Assembly: GCA_037126765.1 (NCBI GenBank) | Contig: JBBCBC010000007.1 | Coordinates: forward strand, 24,809,667 to 24,873,666 | DNA from: Stenogyne calaminthoides | Lineage: Eukaryota; Streptophyta; Magnoliopsida; Lamiales; Lamiaceae | Length of the DNA stretch: 64,000 nucleotides | Direction of reading: 5' to 3' | Shown: positions 9,227 through 18,405 of the stretch, piece by piece | Numbering within the stretch: position 1 is the stretch's first letter | Layout of the letters: every line of letters begins with the position of its first letter | Translations under genes and position numbers: made by a program | Notes under the pieces: generated by a model | Databases searched by the model: none | Seen by the model: only the letters and a program-made list of their open reading frames with translations | Told to the model about the DNA's origin: nothing

Positions 9227-11064
9227 TGTTGGGGAATTAATTGCACGGATCTATTCAGGATGAATATTTAAATACAAATTTAATTTTAACAATTATTACT
9301 AGCATTTAATTAATCCTATATTAATTCAAATAATAATTCAACAACAAATCATGCATATAAACAGTTCACATAAATCCTACGCATGCGGAATTGCTACGGG
9401 TTTACGTGAACTAACCTCTTGGAGTGGCAATGGTCTCGTCAATAAAAACACACCATAAAGCCTTCCCAAGTATTCCCTAGTCCTTGCTCGTCAATCCGGT
9501 GGAAGGAAGCTCGCGAACAATTAACAAAAGGGAAAATAAAAAATTGTTGCACTACCTTTGTGGATTTACTAATTTTTCCAGCACATGGAATTGTACTTGG
9601 GAATGAAATACTCATCCCCTATTTATAGAGGTGTAGTGGCCGATTTTTTGCATATGGAATAGGGGGAAAAATCTTTTCTTGATCTCCAAGAAATCTTGAA
9701 TATATCTCCTATATTCTTTTCTCCATAATTAAAATATTCCATAAAAATCCCACTCTCTCTTGTTATGGGAATTTTTGAAAAAGAGGATCAAGATTCCAAG
9801 ATTTGGATCTTCTTGAATTTATGAGATATTCTTGTATTCCAAGAATACATATCTTCCATAATATCTTTTCAAGAAAATCAAGAAAATCTCTCTTTTCCTT
9901 CTTTTTCTTAAATTTCAAAATTTCTAATATAAATAACCAAGTGGGAGATTTCTTGAATTTAATGAGATAATCTTGTATTCCAAGAATACATATCTTCATT
10001 CCATAACAAAATTCAAAGAAAATCTTTCTCCCCTTTTATTCATATTTTTCGAAAAATGAGGAAAAAATAAGCAACAAAATTTATTTTATTTTTAAACACC
10101 TTTTTCAGTTATTGGACTTTATGTTGGGCTACTCGAGGGGCCTTTAGGAGAATTAAGATTGGACCTTCCAATGGACCTTGAATTATCAATATTGAGCCAC
10201 AATATTATTAAAGCCCATAAATATTAATTAATCCCACTACATAATTAATATTGCACTATCCATCTTAACCCATATTACAGTCAATATGGCTCCCGGTTAT
10301 TATTTTTCGTGTTTAAGATTATCTAGCCCATTAATTAATTCAAGCCACTGAAATAGCTTTCCATTAATTAATATCTTTTGTCCTTGGTTAAGGAACGGTT
10401 CAACATTATTATCCATACCGGAAACTAGTTCCACTTGCAAGATTTGGTATGATAAAACTTATGAACCTCCCAAGGGGGCAAATCGAACAAGCGTACTTGC
10501 ACACGATTCTCCGTATAAAATCTTAGCAATCGCATGTGACCAATAATATTGCCCAAGATATAAAGTATTGAATCTCCTTGATTCTCTACCCGTGATAAGT
10601 CAAAGCAATAGTTACTAACCACATGCGATCCTATTTAAGGGACGAGGATTAAGAAATAACGAACCACTGAGGTCTAATTCTTCCTTGTTCAGTTCTGAAG
10701 AATTTGTCCTCCTGTAGGTCCTCTTCAGTGCATCAGTCATGCACTAGTGTAATCTCTTGGTCAAGACAAATCAATCTGAGCCTTACACTTCAACCTTTCA
10801 CGATGGATTGTTCATTTCCATCTAGGTCATGAATGTTGCACTTTTAGTTACAAGGGACTGTTAATTTAATCTTCTGTGATCTGGTATCACTAAATTAACT
10901 ACAATGTAACACATACTATTTATTGAACAGTTATGCAGTAAATATATGTAACATTCGATGATATTTAAAGCATCAGTGATAAACAATTTATTTCAGTAAA
11001 TAAGTCCGAAATTCAATTTTTGATTATACAAAGTAAAAGCATACTTTCCAGTATAATCCCAACA
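9227..11064 (-). repeat. Element F 3' LTR
   Basis: TGTTGGGGAATTAATTGC... to ...TATAATCCCAACA, 1838 bases. TATA box on the minus strand at 9620-9627. It contains two copies of a block built on the inverted repeat TATTCTTG/CAAGAATA (one at 9827-9847, a second near 9970-9990). There is no gene inside. Confidence 0.93.
9620..9627 (-). promoter_or_regulatory. TATA box of F 3' LTR
   Basis: Minus-strand TATAAATA. Its partner in the 5' LTR is at 18799-18806, which would be the functional promoter of F. Confidence 0.68.
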
Positions 11065-11075
11065 ATCTCCCACTG
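11065..11075 (-). promoter_or_regulatory. Element F polypurine tract
   Basis: The minus strand reads CAGTGGGAGAT, abutting the 3' LTR. A second, diverged tract (about 11167-11176) lies next to the RNase H stop, as in H and B. Confidence 0.78.
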
Positions 11076-11181
11076 ATACTCAAAGTCTCCTTTTAAGTAT
11101 ACTACATCATGTCTCGTGTAGTTCCTAATACGTGACATCTAATGTCAACTACACGAACCTAATAATGTCTCCCATTTATAC

Positions 11182-11666
11182 TCAAAGCAGATTGACAACG
11201 GTCTTGACACCCATTCCTTCCACATGTCTCTCGAATGTATTCTGAGGCAGTCCCTTGTGAATGGATCTGCTAGGTTGTCTTCTGACGCTATCTTTGCCAC
11301 CTCTATATCTCCTCTCTTAACGATTTCTCATATAAGATGGTATTTCCTTTCAATGTGTTTGCTGGCCTTGTGGGCTCTTGGTTCCCTTGAATTTGCAACT
11401 GCTCCGGCATTGTCACAATAAACAGTGATTGTGCTGGGCAAATTCGAAACTGCATCCAAGTCCACTAGGAAGTTCTTGAGCCAAACCGCTTCTTTCGCTG
11501 CCTCGCAAGCAGCTACATATTCGGCTTCCATGGTAGAATCTGCGATGCATTTCTGCTTAACGCTTCTCCATGTCATGGCTCCCCCGCATGAAAAACACAC
11601 TACCGGAGGTAGATTTTCTGGAATCTAAGTCTGATTGGAAATCCGAGTCCGTGTAGCCGATGGGGA
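11182..11666 (-). pseudogene. Element F RNase H
   Basis: Copia RNase H is readable at 11328-11600 with the DSTMEAEYVAAC motif (active-site Glu), the VYCDNAGAVA motif and the HIERKYHLI block. It then meets a TGA where H has CGA (Arg), a typical change at a methylated CpG. The frame would otherwise continue to a stop at 11182-11184, matching the H terminus. The stretch 11601-11666, joining to RT, is out of frame. The role is RNA removal during reverse transcription. Confidence 0.82.
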
Positions 11667-12461
11667 TTAGACTATCTGACTGATAAAACAACATTCTATC
11701 TCGAATTCTTTCAGATACTTCAGAATGTTTTTAACTGCCGTCCAATGTTCCTTCCCCGGGTTACTTTGATATCTTGCCACCATGCCAATGGAAAAGCAGA
11801 TATCCGGTCTCGTGCACAGCATTGCATACATAAGGCTTCCGATAGCCGAAGCATAAGGAATGCCTTTCATGTCATCTATCTCCTTTTGTGTCTTAGGGCA
11901 CATTTCCTTTGATAGATGGATTCCATGTCTGAAAGGTACAAAGCCTTTCTTGGAATCCTGCATGCTGAATCGTTTCAAGACAGTGTCTATGTATGAAGCT
12001 TGCGATAAGCCTATCATCCTTTTCTTGCGATCTCGAGTGATCTTGATCCCAAGGATGTGCCCGGCTTCCCCAAAGTCCTTCATATCAAAGTGTTTTGAAA
12101 TCCATGCCCTTACGTCTGATAACACCTTTACATCGTTCCCAATGATCAGAATGTCGTCTATGTATAGTACTAAGAATACCAATGCAGTTCCGACATGCTT
12201 TTTGTACACACAACTTTCGAACTCGTTTTGATCAAACCCATAAGACTTTATAACATGATCAAAACATTGGTTCCAAGCTCTGGATGCTTGTTTGAGTCCG
12301 TAAATGGATTTCTTGAGCTTACAAACTAGGTGTTCTTGGCCTTTTTCAATGAAGCCTTGGGGTTGTTGCATATAGATTTCTTCATCAAGACTTCCGTTAA
12401 GGAAAGCCGTCTTGACATCCATTTGCCAGATTTCAAAGTTGAGATGCGCAACAATCGACAA
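11667..12461 (-). CDS. Element F reverse transcriptase, catalytic region
   Basis: 264 codons without a stop encode most of the Angela-type RT. The first catalytic Asp lies in the DVKTAFLNG motif (residues 15-23) and the YIDD box is at 100-103 within ALVFLVLYIDDILIIGND. The GLKQASRAWN, ITRDRKKRMIGLS and IPYASAIGSLMYAM motifs follow in family order. All three catalytic aspartates remain. The real N-terminus lies upstream in 12462-13140, separated by frame changes. This is the best preserved Angela RT in the window. Its neighbours are integrase (right) and RNase H (left) on the same strand. Confidence 0.9.
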   Translation of the reverse strand: MSIVAHLNFEIWQMDVKTAFLNGSLDEEIYMQQPQGFIEKGQEHLVCKLKKSIYGLKQASRAWNQCFDHVIKSYGFDQNEFESCVYKKHVGTALVFLVLYIDDILIIGNDVKVLSDVRAWISKHFDMKDFGEAGHILGIKITRDRKKRMIGLSQASYIDTVLKRFSMQDSKKGFVPFRHGIHLSKEMCPKTQKEIDDMKGIPYASAIGSLMYAMLCTRPDICFSIGMVARYQSNPGKEHWTAVKNILKYLKEFEIECCFISQIV

Positions 12462-13140
12462 GAGAATTCAGATGGACTTGAGCATTGCTACAGGCGAAAA
12501 AAGATTCCTCATAGTCGATCCCTTCTATCTAAGTTTAACCTTTCGCCACAAGCCTTGCCTTGAAGGTTTCCACCTTCCCGTCCGGTCCTCTTTTTATCTT
12601 GTATACCCACTTGCAACCAATGAGTTTGACCCCATTAAGTGGCTCGACTAGCTCCCACACTGCTATGATCCATAGAACCCATTTAAACTTTCATTCTTTG
12701 TTTGCCAAGAAACCGCATCCTTATCTTGGATTGCCTCGTCATATGTCCATGGGTCTGATTCGTCTTTATCGGGAATCAAGTCCGAGGACTCTCCTATCCC
12801 CATGAATCTCTCGGGCTATCTCACAACCCTCCCACTACGACGAGGTTCCGGTTGTGTAAGTGTGTCGTTTGGTATGTCATCTTATGCAGGTTGGCAATGA
12901 GGTTAGCCCCTTAGCTCATTTAAGGTAATCTCATACGGGTCTTCTTTTTGTTCATATAGTCTTCTTCCAAAAATCTAAAGTGGGTGCTTATTACCACCTT
13001 TTGATCTTCGGGACCATAGAACAAACACCCTTTTGTTCCCTCGGGGTATTCTACAAACAACCTTAATTCTGATCAAGGATCCAATTTTCCGGCTTCTTTG
13101 TCCAACATATAGGCCGGACACCCCCAAATTTTCATGTGTC
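12462..13140 (-). pseudogene. Element F integrase C-terminus and RT N-terminus, broken
   Basis: No long frame survives, but the minus strand matches the equivalent of B (37573-38200) piece by piece: the YPEGTKGC and RFLEEDYM motifs of the integrase tail, the PRRSGR linker, and the RT entry WVYK, GKVETFKA and TQKEGIDY motifs. Short deletions and stops interrupt it several times. It is decayed polyprotein. Confidence 0.72.
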
Positions 13141-13734
13141 TCAAACTGGGCTTCTTGCCGTCCACAATTCTTTGGGAGTTTTGGGAACCGATTTGGATGG
13201 CACCAAGTTCAGAATGTAAGCCGCTGTTTCCAAGGCATGACCCCAGAACGACTTGGAAAGATCCGCATAACTCATCATAGATCTAACCATTTCCAAAAGA
13301 GTTCTGTTTCTTCGCTCTACAACCCCATTTTGTTGAGGGTTCCGGGTGCGATTAGGTGATCTGATCCCTTTATCGAACAAGTAGTTCAAAAACTCATCGC
13401 TGAGGTACTCGCCTCCACGATCGGATCGTAGAGACTTGATATATTTTTCCCTATGATTCTCTGCTTGAGCCTTAAATTCTTTGAATTTCTCAAAGGTCTC
13501 ATATTTATGCTTCATAAGGAAAATATAACCGTACCTTGAGTAGTCATCCATAAAAGTGACGAAATACTCATAACCTCCTCTTGCTTTGGTTGACATTGGA
13601 CCACATACATCTGTGTGAACGATTTCTAACACTTCTTTGGCTCTATTCCCCTTGTCTTCGAATGCCCTCTTGGTCATTTTACCTTCCAAACATGATTCGC
13701 GGGTTGGAATTGGTTCAACTTGGAGAAACTCCAA
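13141..13734 (-). CDS. Element F integrase
   Basis: 197 codons cover the zinc-domain end (CESCLEGKMTK-like, with one Cys changed to Arg at residue 12) and most of the catalytic core. Catalytic residues are Asp42 in HTDVCGPM, Asp105 in SDRGGEY and Glu140 in NGVVERRNR. The spacing between the last two is 34 residues, one less than the D-35-E norm seen in A and H, because the loop before PQQNG is altered and one codon shorter. The role is insertion of cDNA. The frame ends near SPV at 13141, after the KTPKELW motif, where it shifts into the broken tail. Confidence 0.86.
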   Translation of the reverse strand: MEFLQVEPIPTRESCLEGKMTKRAFEDKGNRAKEVLEIVHTDVCGPMSTKARGGYEYFVTFMDDYSRYGYIFLMKHKYETFEKFKEFKAQAENHREKYIKSLRSDRGGEYLSDEFLNYLFDKGIRSPNRTRNPQQNGVVERRNRTLLEMVRSMMSYADLSKSFWGHALETAAYILNLVPSKSVPKTPKELWTARSPV

Positions 13735-14354
13735 TGGAACCGCCTTTCACCAACCTTTGGATCCTCTTTGGATTAATATGTCCCAATCTTAGATGCCATA
13801 GAAGTGTCTCGCTTCACGTCGATGAACATTTTTCTTTTCTCGAAAATTGATTGATGTGTTATAGGATGCATTTAAGTGAGTGGTGTGCACGCGTTAATTG
13901 TATAGAGATTATTCGACAACGTTCCATGACAGATAAATTTATCATAAAGAGAAATGGTAACAACTTTATTAAAAGTAACCGAATATCCATCAAGGTAAAG
14001 TTTAGAAACTTAAATTAAATTCTTTCTAAAATTTGGAACGTAAAGAACATCTCTTAAAATTAAAACTCGTCTTTCAAAAGACAAAAACTTCTCCCATCGC
14101 TTCACCGCCACTCTCGTAGCATTCCCCAGTGTGATGAGGATCTCACTCTCACTAAGTTGCCGGGTCCGCTTGAACCCCTGTAAAGTGAAACAAACATTAT
14201 CAGTGGATCCCGTATCCACCACCCATAAATGGGAGGCATACGCCACTAAGCAAGTTTCAACAACTAGTGCGTGAGAATTACCTTTCTTTCCATTCCTTTT
14301 GGGTTTGGAACAGTCGACCTCCAATGTCCTTTTTTTCACCGCTTGAAGAAGCAC
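13735..14354 (-). pseudogene. Element F protease and GAG-pre-integrase, broken
   Basis: 14010-14354 (114 codons) holds the aspartic protease with the active site WVVDTGST and the FTLQGFKRTRQL block, ending just after the RDVLYVPNFRKNL motif. The following GAG-pre-integrase part (13735-14009) is readable only in short pieces (HLRLGHI-like, about 13790). At the right end the zinc knuckle is destroyed: H has CFNCGEKGHWRWAC, but here a CTG is missing, the frame shifts and only the last Cys remains. Nearest intact relative: 22493-23317. Confidence 0.8.
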
Positions 14355-14398
14355 TTCCCTTAGTTTGGCTTGCTCACTCCTCCACCTCCCTTCACCTT

Positions 14399-14602
14399 TT
14401 ATTTGCCATTGGCAACACTTGAGTTCACTTGCTTGTGGCTTTTGTCATTTTTATTGTTCTTACGACCCCTTGGCCTAGAAGAAGAAGAAGGTCCATTTGC
14501 CACCAAGGCTTGGCTCTTTTGCCCCAATATCGCCTCTGCCGAGACCAAAGCTTGCAATAGATCAGGCATCGAGAACTTCTGATTATTCATCTGGTAGTTC
14601 AA
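14399..14602 (-). pseudogene. Element F gag, linker before the knuckle
   Basis: A 67-codon fragment with the MPDLLQAL motif and a basic, Ser/Asn/Lys-rich linker, equivalent to the H gag part between the capsid and CCHC regions (within 22493-23317). It ends in a stop before the knuckle. It is a piece of gag rather than a gene. Confidence 0.68.
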
Positions 14603-14641
14603 ATGAATCGCTTCAAAACTTTTTCGGCAGAGAGTGGAGCA

Positions 14642-15124
14642 CTAAATCGATTTGGGTCTCGATGTCGATTCAAAGGCGCCAAGTACCTCAAGTTTGTTAA
14701 GGTGAGCCATCATCTGGAGAACGTGCTCCCTTACGGGCGTTCCCTCCACCATTTTCATAGAGAGCAAGTCCCTCATGGTGATCTGACGAGCCACACGGTT
14801 CTGATGTTGAAACATCGCTTTAAGACTAGTCATGATGTCTGCAGCGGTCTCAACGTTCTGGTGTTGGTGTTGCAACATATCTGACATAGAAGCCAAGATG
14901 GTACACTTTGCCATTTCGTTGGAATGCTCCCAGTCAACATACTCTTTCTTAACCGTTTTAGGTGACTCATCTTTTGGCTTTTCTGGTTTAGGTGTAGTGA
15001 GAACCCAGTTATGGCTTTGTGCAGTGAGGACAATAGTAAGTTTACGAATCCAATCAACGAAGTTTTCACCAGTAAGCAAATTGTCTTTAAGTATATTAAA
15101 CAGTGGATTAAAAGGTTGCGACAT
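14642..15124 (-). CDS. Element F gag, N-terminal capsid-like domain
   Basis: 160 codons starting at ATG 15124 (MSQPFNPL...). This is the same start word as H (59827) and nearly that of B (33562), which supports the start choice. The GENFVDWIRKL motif, the ETAADIMTSLKAMF block and the MKMVEGTPVREH motif match copia gag (UBN2 type). The C-terminal part runs out of frame at about 14650. It lies just after a leader ending in the acceptor-like word TTTATTTCAG, seen also before the B gag. The capsid role is inferred from the family. Confidence 0.84.
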   Translation of the reverse strand: MSQPFNPLFNILKDNLLTGENFVDWIRKLTIVLTAQSHNWVLTTPKPEKPKDESPKTVKKEYVDWEHSNEMAKCTILASMSDMLQHQHQNVETAADIMTSLKAMFQHQNRVARQITMRDLLSMKMVEGTPVREHVLQMMAHLNKLEVLGAFESTSRPKSI

Positions 15125-15357
15125 GATGAACTGAAATAAATAATAATATGGATAAGCACAAATATATCACAAAATTCGATCACATGTTTCATATTAAAAT
15201 CTCAAAAAAATATGAACATGCATCAACCAACATCTCAAAACAGTTTAAATAAGCCACGTGGGGTGGGTCATTATTTAAACACATTCAAGCAGGTTATAAA
15301 CAAGAACAGTTACAAATCTTTAATATCCAGATTAATAGTTGGCTCCCACTTGACCAA

Positions 15358-15406
15358 TATAAAATTGACAGGGACTTTAGGGAAGTATATGCATATCAAT
15401 TTTATA
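15358..15406. repeat. Conserved leader stem-loop, F copy
   Basis: Outer arms TATAAAATTGA (15358-15368) and TCAATTTTATA (15396-15406), 11 bp and perfect. The inner arms ACTTT/GAAGT are near-perfect, and ATATGCATAT lies between the stems. Homologues at 33279-33327, 60082-60130 and 63794-63842. Confidence 0.75.
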
Positions 15407-17030
15407 CCTAAGTAATAACCATGATTAAATACAGAATTATTATTTCGTTTTGAACGAGCCTCGTGGGGAGGGCCATCGTCGCTACTGGTAATAATCCACA
15501 ATCATCCATTTGGAATTTATTCATGTGAAAGCTATCTTTTGACCATCCCGTGGGAGGAATTTCTCCAAAACAATTCACAAATAAATAAATCATGGAGGTC
15601 AAAATTAATTTAATTTTATTATCCGGAATAAAATTGTCAATTAATTGTTTAAGCATACTTAGTAATTTTCTAAAGTGAGATTTTTCAAAACATTTTCTCA
15701 TGCATCGCAAATTTAAACACAATTAAATAAGCATAAAAAAATGCATAAACATCAAAACAAAAAATTAAACATATTGGGCACATTTATCCAATTGTCATGG
15801 TTAATTTTTGTCATGTCTTGATCTTGAGAAATTGTCTTCATAGCCTTCATCGTTTGTCTCGAAAAGCTCCCACTTGACTGTCTTAAAAAAATGCCTTGTC
15901 AAGCCATGTCATCGACCATTTCATGGTCGGAGTGGTACCTAACCTCCCCGTCGTGTCGAGTGGCGTCCGTCTTGGCGCCCTAAGCCCGGCGCCGTTACTG
16001 GCGGGCGTGTCACGCTTCAGCGACCCTCGGTGGATCTTAGCGGCCCCCAGATTCCGGCCAGCGCCCGCCCATCTATCGTCCGCCTCGCGTGCCACCTCTC
16101 CCGCCTCCGCTTGCATCCGTTGGCGTGCCTCCGCCGGCGTCTGCTGCCCGTCGCGCCGCGGTCTTCTGCGTGCCCATGTCTTGATCGACCATGATCCGTC
16201 TTTTCGGCCCTTGGCCTCGCCCCGCGCCTGGCTCGCCCTCGCCTGCTCCGATCCATTAAATCTTTAATTCATCTTCTTCGTCTTGGCTCACGATCCGGTT
16301 TCAATTTATTTACAAAAATAAATAATCCTAGATCTAGACTAGTCTATTACATTGATCAAATCAAACAAATCCTAATGTACTCATAGATTTTCTCACGAGG
16401 CAAAATGAATTCAAACGAATCGAATTAAAACCACAATTTATATGCATGCATAAATAAACACATTAAATTCCATGACAATTTGATACCTGCAAAAAAGATC
16501 TAGCAATTCTACTATCCAATTTCAAATTTAATGAAAATGAATTAAATTATGTAGGTCCCGAACAGGTTTTGTGAGGGTGGAAGTCTAGAGGGGAGGGGTG
16601 AATAGACTTCCAAAACTTTTCGTGCGGATCAGGTGTGAACTGCAGATTACCCGTCGAGTGCTTTAGTGTATCGATTTAGATCGATGTTCAATCTTACTGA
16701 GTGCTTGAGGGCAGATCAGTTTGATATCTGTCAGTTTAACTGAATGGTGCGGAAGCTTGTTTTTACCCGTGTGAAAAACCAATTTTATCAATCAGATTCT
16801 CAAGTCAGTTTTTAACCAGTTGACTGAAGTGTCAGACTGATCAGATTAGTTGCTTGGTGCAGACTGAACTTTAACTTTAGAATATGTATGCAGTTTAAAC
16901 TCAGTTGTGTGACTTGTGTAAAGCGATAAGAAAGCAAGTAAATGCACACAAGACGTTTTATAGTGGTTCGGACAAAACCCGTCCTACGTCCACTCTTCCC
17001 TTAACACAGGAGAACCTTAACCTACTTTAA

Positions 17031-17229
17031 CCTGTGGGACTTATATCCTTTTCAGGATGGCCGAGATGTTTACCGAGTTCCCACTCAAGCTTAACCTACG
17101 TGACTTATATCCTTTTCAGGATAGCCGAGATGTTTATCGAGTTCCCACTCTACAACATAACCAGCGGGACTTATATCCTACAAAGAGGATAGCCGAGATG
17201 TTTAATGAGTTCTCACTCTACAGACTTGA
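17031..17229. repeat. Three tandem repeats of about 66 bp in LTR G
   Basis: Units 17031-17094, 17095-17160 and 17161-17229 share the words GACTTATATCCT, GATAGCCGAGATGTTTA and GAGTTCCCACTC. Each has the inverted repeat TATCCT...AGGATA around a short loop; unit 3 has a different loop but the same arms. Confidence 0.85.
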
Positions 17230-17899
17230 CCTAACTTGCGTTTGGGTAATGAATGATTGAGGGTTCCAATTGGAAATCTATCCTGGTGCTTTAGATAGCC
17301 AAAATGCTAGTGGATAGGATTTCTTGCTAAGAACTATGAGATGAACACTCTAAGAATAATCTTCAGATGTAGTGTTCTTGTGAGTGGAAATTTGCTATAG
17401 CTTTAGCTTCTTTTACGATGTCTCCGTGTTTGTTCTTGCGTTTTCACTTGTTGGACCTCTTCTTAAAAAATGAAGAATGATCCCATTTTATAGACCTTGA
17501 AATCAAGAAGCCGTTGGAGAGCAATTTGAATTTCGGGCTATATTAGGTAGGCTGTAGGATATGATTGTGACGTGCTGTGATTTTCGGCGTGGCCATCGGC
17601 ATGATTAGTGCCGTTTTTTATCTCTTTGACATCGTATCCGTCTTGTCGGCTCTTTTTTGTGCACGTGTCGCTTTCTCCTTGGCCAGCGGTACGCTTCGAA
17701 ATTTGTCCGTTAGGCGATTGATATTCCTTTTGGAGAGGATTAAATCTTATGTCGGTGTATCTTTTTGATTGTCACCGGTGTGGTGACTTGATCAAATGGC
17801 GGTCGATCTACCATGTTGAGTCTTTGGTTGCACATTGTCTTAGCTTCAATATCACAGACTCTGCTTTGAAAGTAGGTCTTGGTCTTTTGATCTTGGTGT

Positions 17900-18090
17900 C
17901 TCGAGCCTCGGTGTATTGATCGTCTTGAGTCTTGAGTTTGATCTTTGAGTCTTGAGTTTATCTGAGTCTTGAGTTCATCTGAGTCTTGATGTTATCTGAG
18001 TCTTGAGTTCATCTGAGTCTTCAGTGTTATCTGAGTCTTCAGGTTCATCTGAGTCTTCAGGTTCTTCTGAGTCTTCAGTGTCTTCTTGTC
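17900..18090. repeat. CTGAGTCTT array in LTR G
   Basis: About a dozen imperfect repeats of (A/T)CTGAGTCTTCAG or CTTGAGTCTTGAG. The left half carries the TTGAG form and the right half the CTGAG/TTCAG form. Confidence 0.75.
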
Positions 18091-18391
18091 TTCACCTGAT
18101 CTTCTGACTTTTTATCTTCTGATTTGCGCTTAGTCTTCAGATCATCTGACCTTCTCTGGGTCATCTGATACTTCGACTTGACCTATACATACTGAGTTCC
18201 CCTCAATATGTGACCTATCTTTTACATCAGCTATCTATACATTTCAGCTGGTCATCTTATTCTGAATCTAAGTCATCAGTCAGCTAACAGGTCTGACTTG
18301 TCCTATTACAACCTGTTTTGGAACTTCCATCAAAACTAAATTATATATTTCCCAACAAATTATAATTTAAAATTCAGAGCTCGAAACCGAG

Positions 18392-18403
18392 GCTCTGATA
18401 CCA
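18392..18403 (-). promoter_or_regulatory. Element F primer-binding site (tRNA-iMet)
   Basis: Reverse complement TGGTATCAGAGC, an exact canonical match, two bases from the 5' LTR at 18406. Confidence 0.9.
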
Positions 18404-18405
18404 GT

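Larger units (their letters stand above)
16550..18357 (-). mobile_element. Element G: solo LTR of a second Sirevirus-like family
   Basis: The sequence runs TGTAGGTCCCGAAC... to ...ATTTCCCAACA, 1808 bases, flanked by AATTA (16545-16549 and 18358-18362), with no internal region. It is therefore a solo LTR left by recombination between two LTRs. Its first bases (GGTCCCG), the box TATAGTGGTTCGGA...TCCTACGTCCACTC (16959 on) and the CTGAGTCTTCAG array (17900-18090) resemble the family-1 Sirevirus LTRs. This suggests the same lineage and minus orientation; the rest is different. It sits in the F leader. Confidence 0.88.
15125..18391 (-). other. Element F untranslated leader (with solo LTR G inside)
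   Basis: There is no gene here. From the gag side: an acceptor-like tract, the conserved two-tier stem-loop (15358-15406), an AT-rich section, a GC-rich island (about 15930-16260), an AT-rich section with TAGACTAGTCTAGATC-type words, then G (16550-18357) and the last bases to the primer site. Frames seen in the GC island (for example 15896-16267) have no counterpart in the other leaders and are taken as chance. Confidence 0.78.

Noticed and set aside
9763..9999. Lys-rich frame with two ICILGIQ repeats (also 18978-19181)
   Set aside because: Lies wholly in the Angela LTR and reflects the doubled palindromic block, not a protein gene.
17057..17260. Plus-strand frame with three repeated segments
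   Set aside because: It is the tandem repeat of LTR G; unit lengths vary and are not multiples of three.
17900..18090. CRISPR-like regular repeats
   Set aside because: Units are degenerate, there are no unique spacers of constant length, and the context is a plant LTR.
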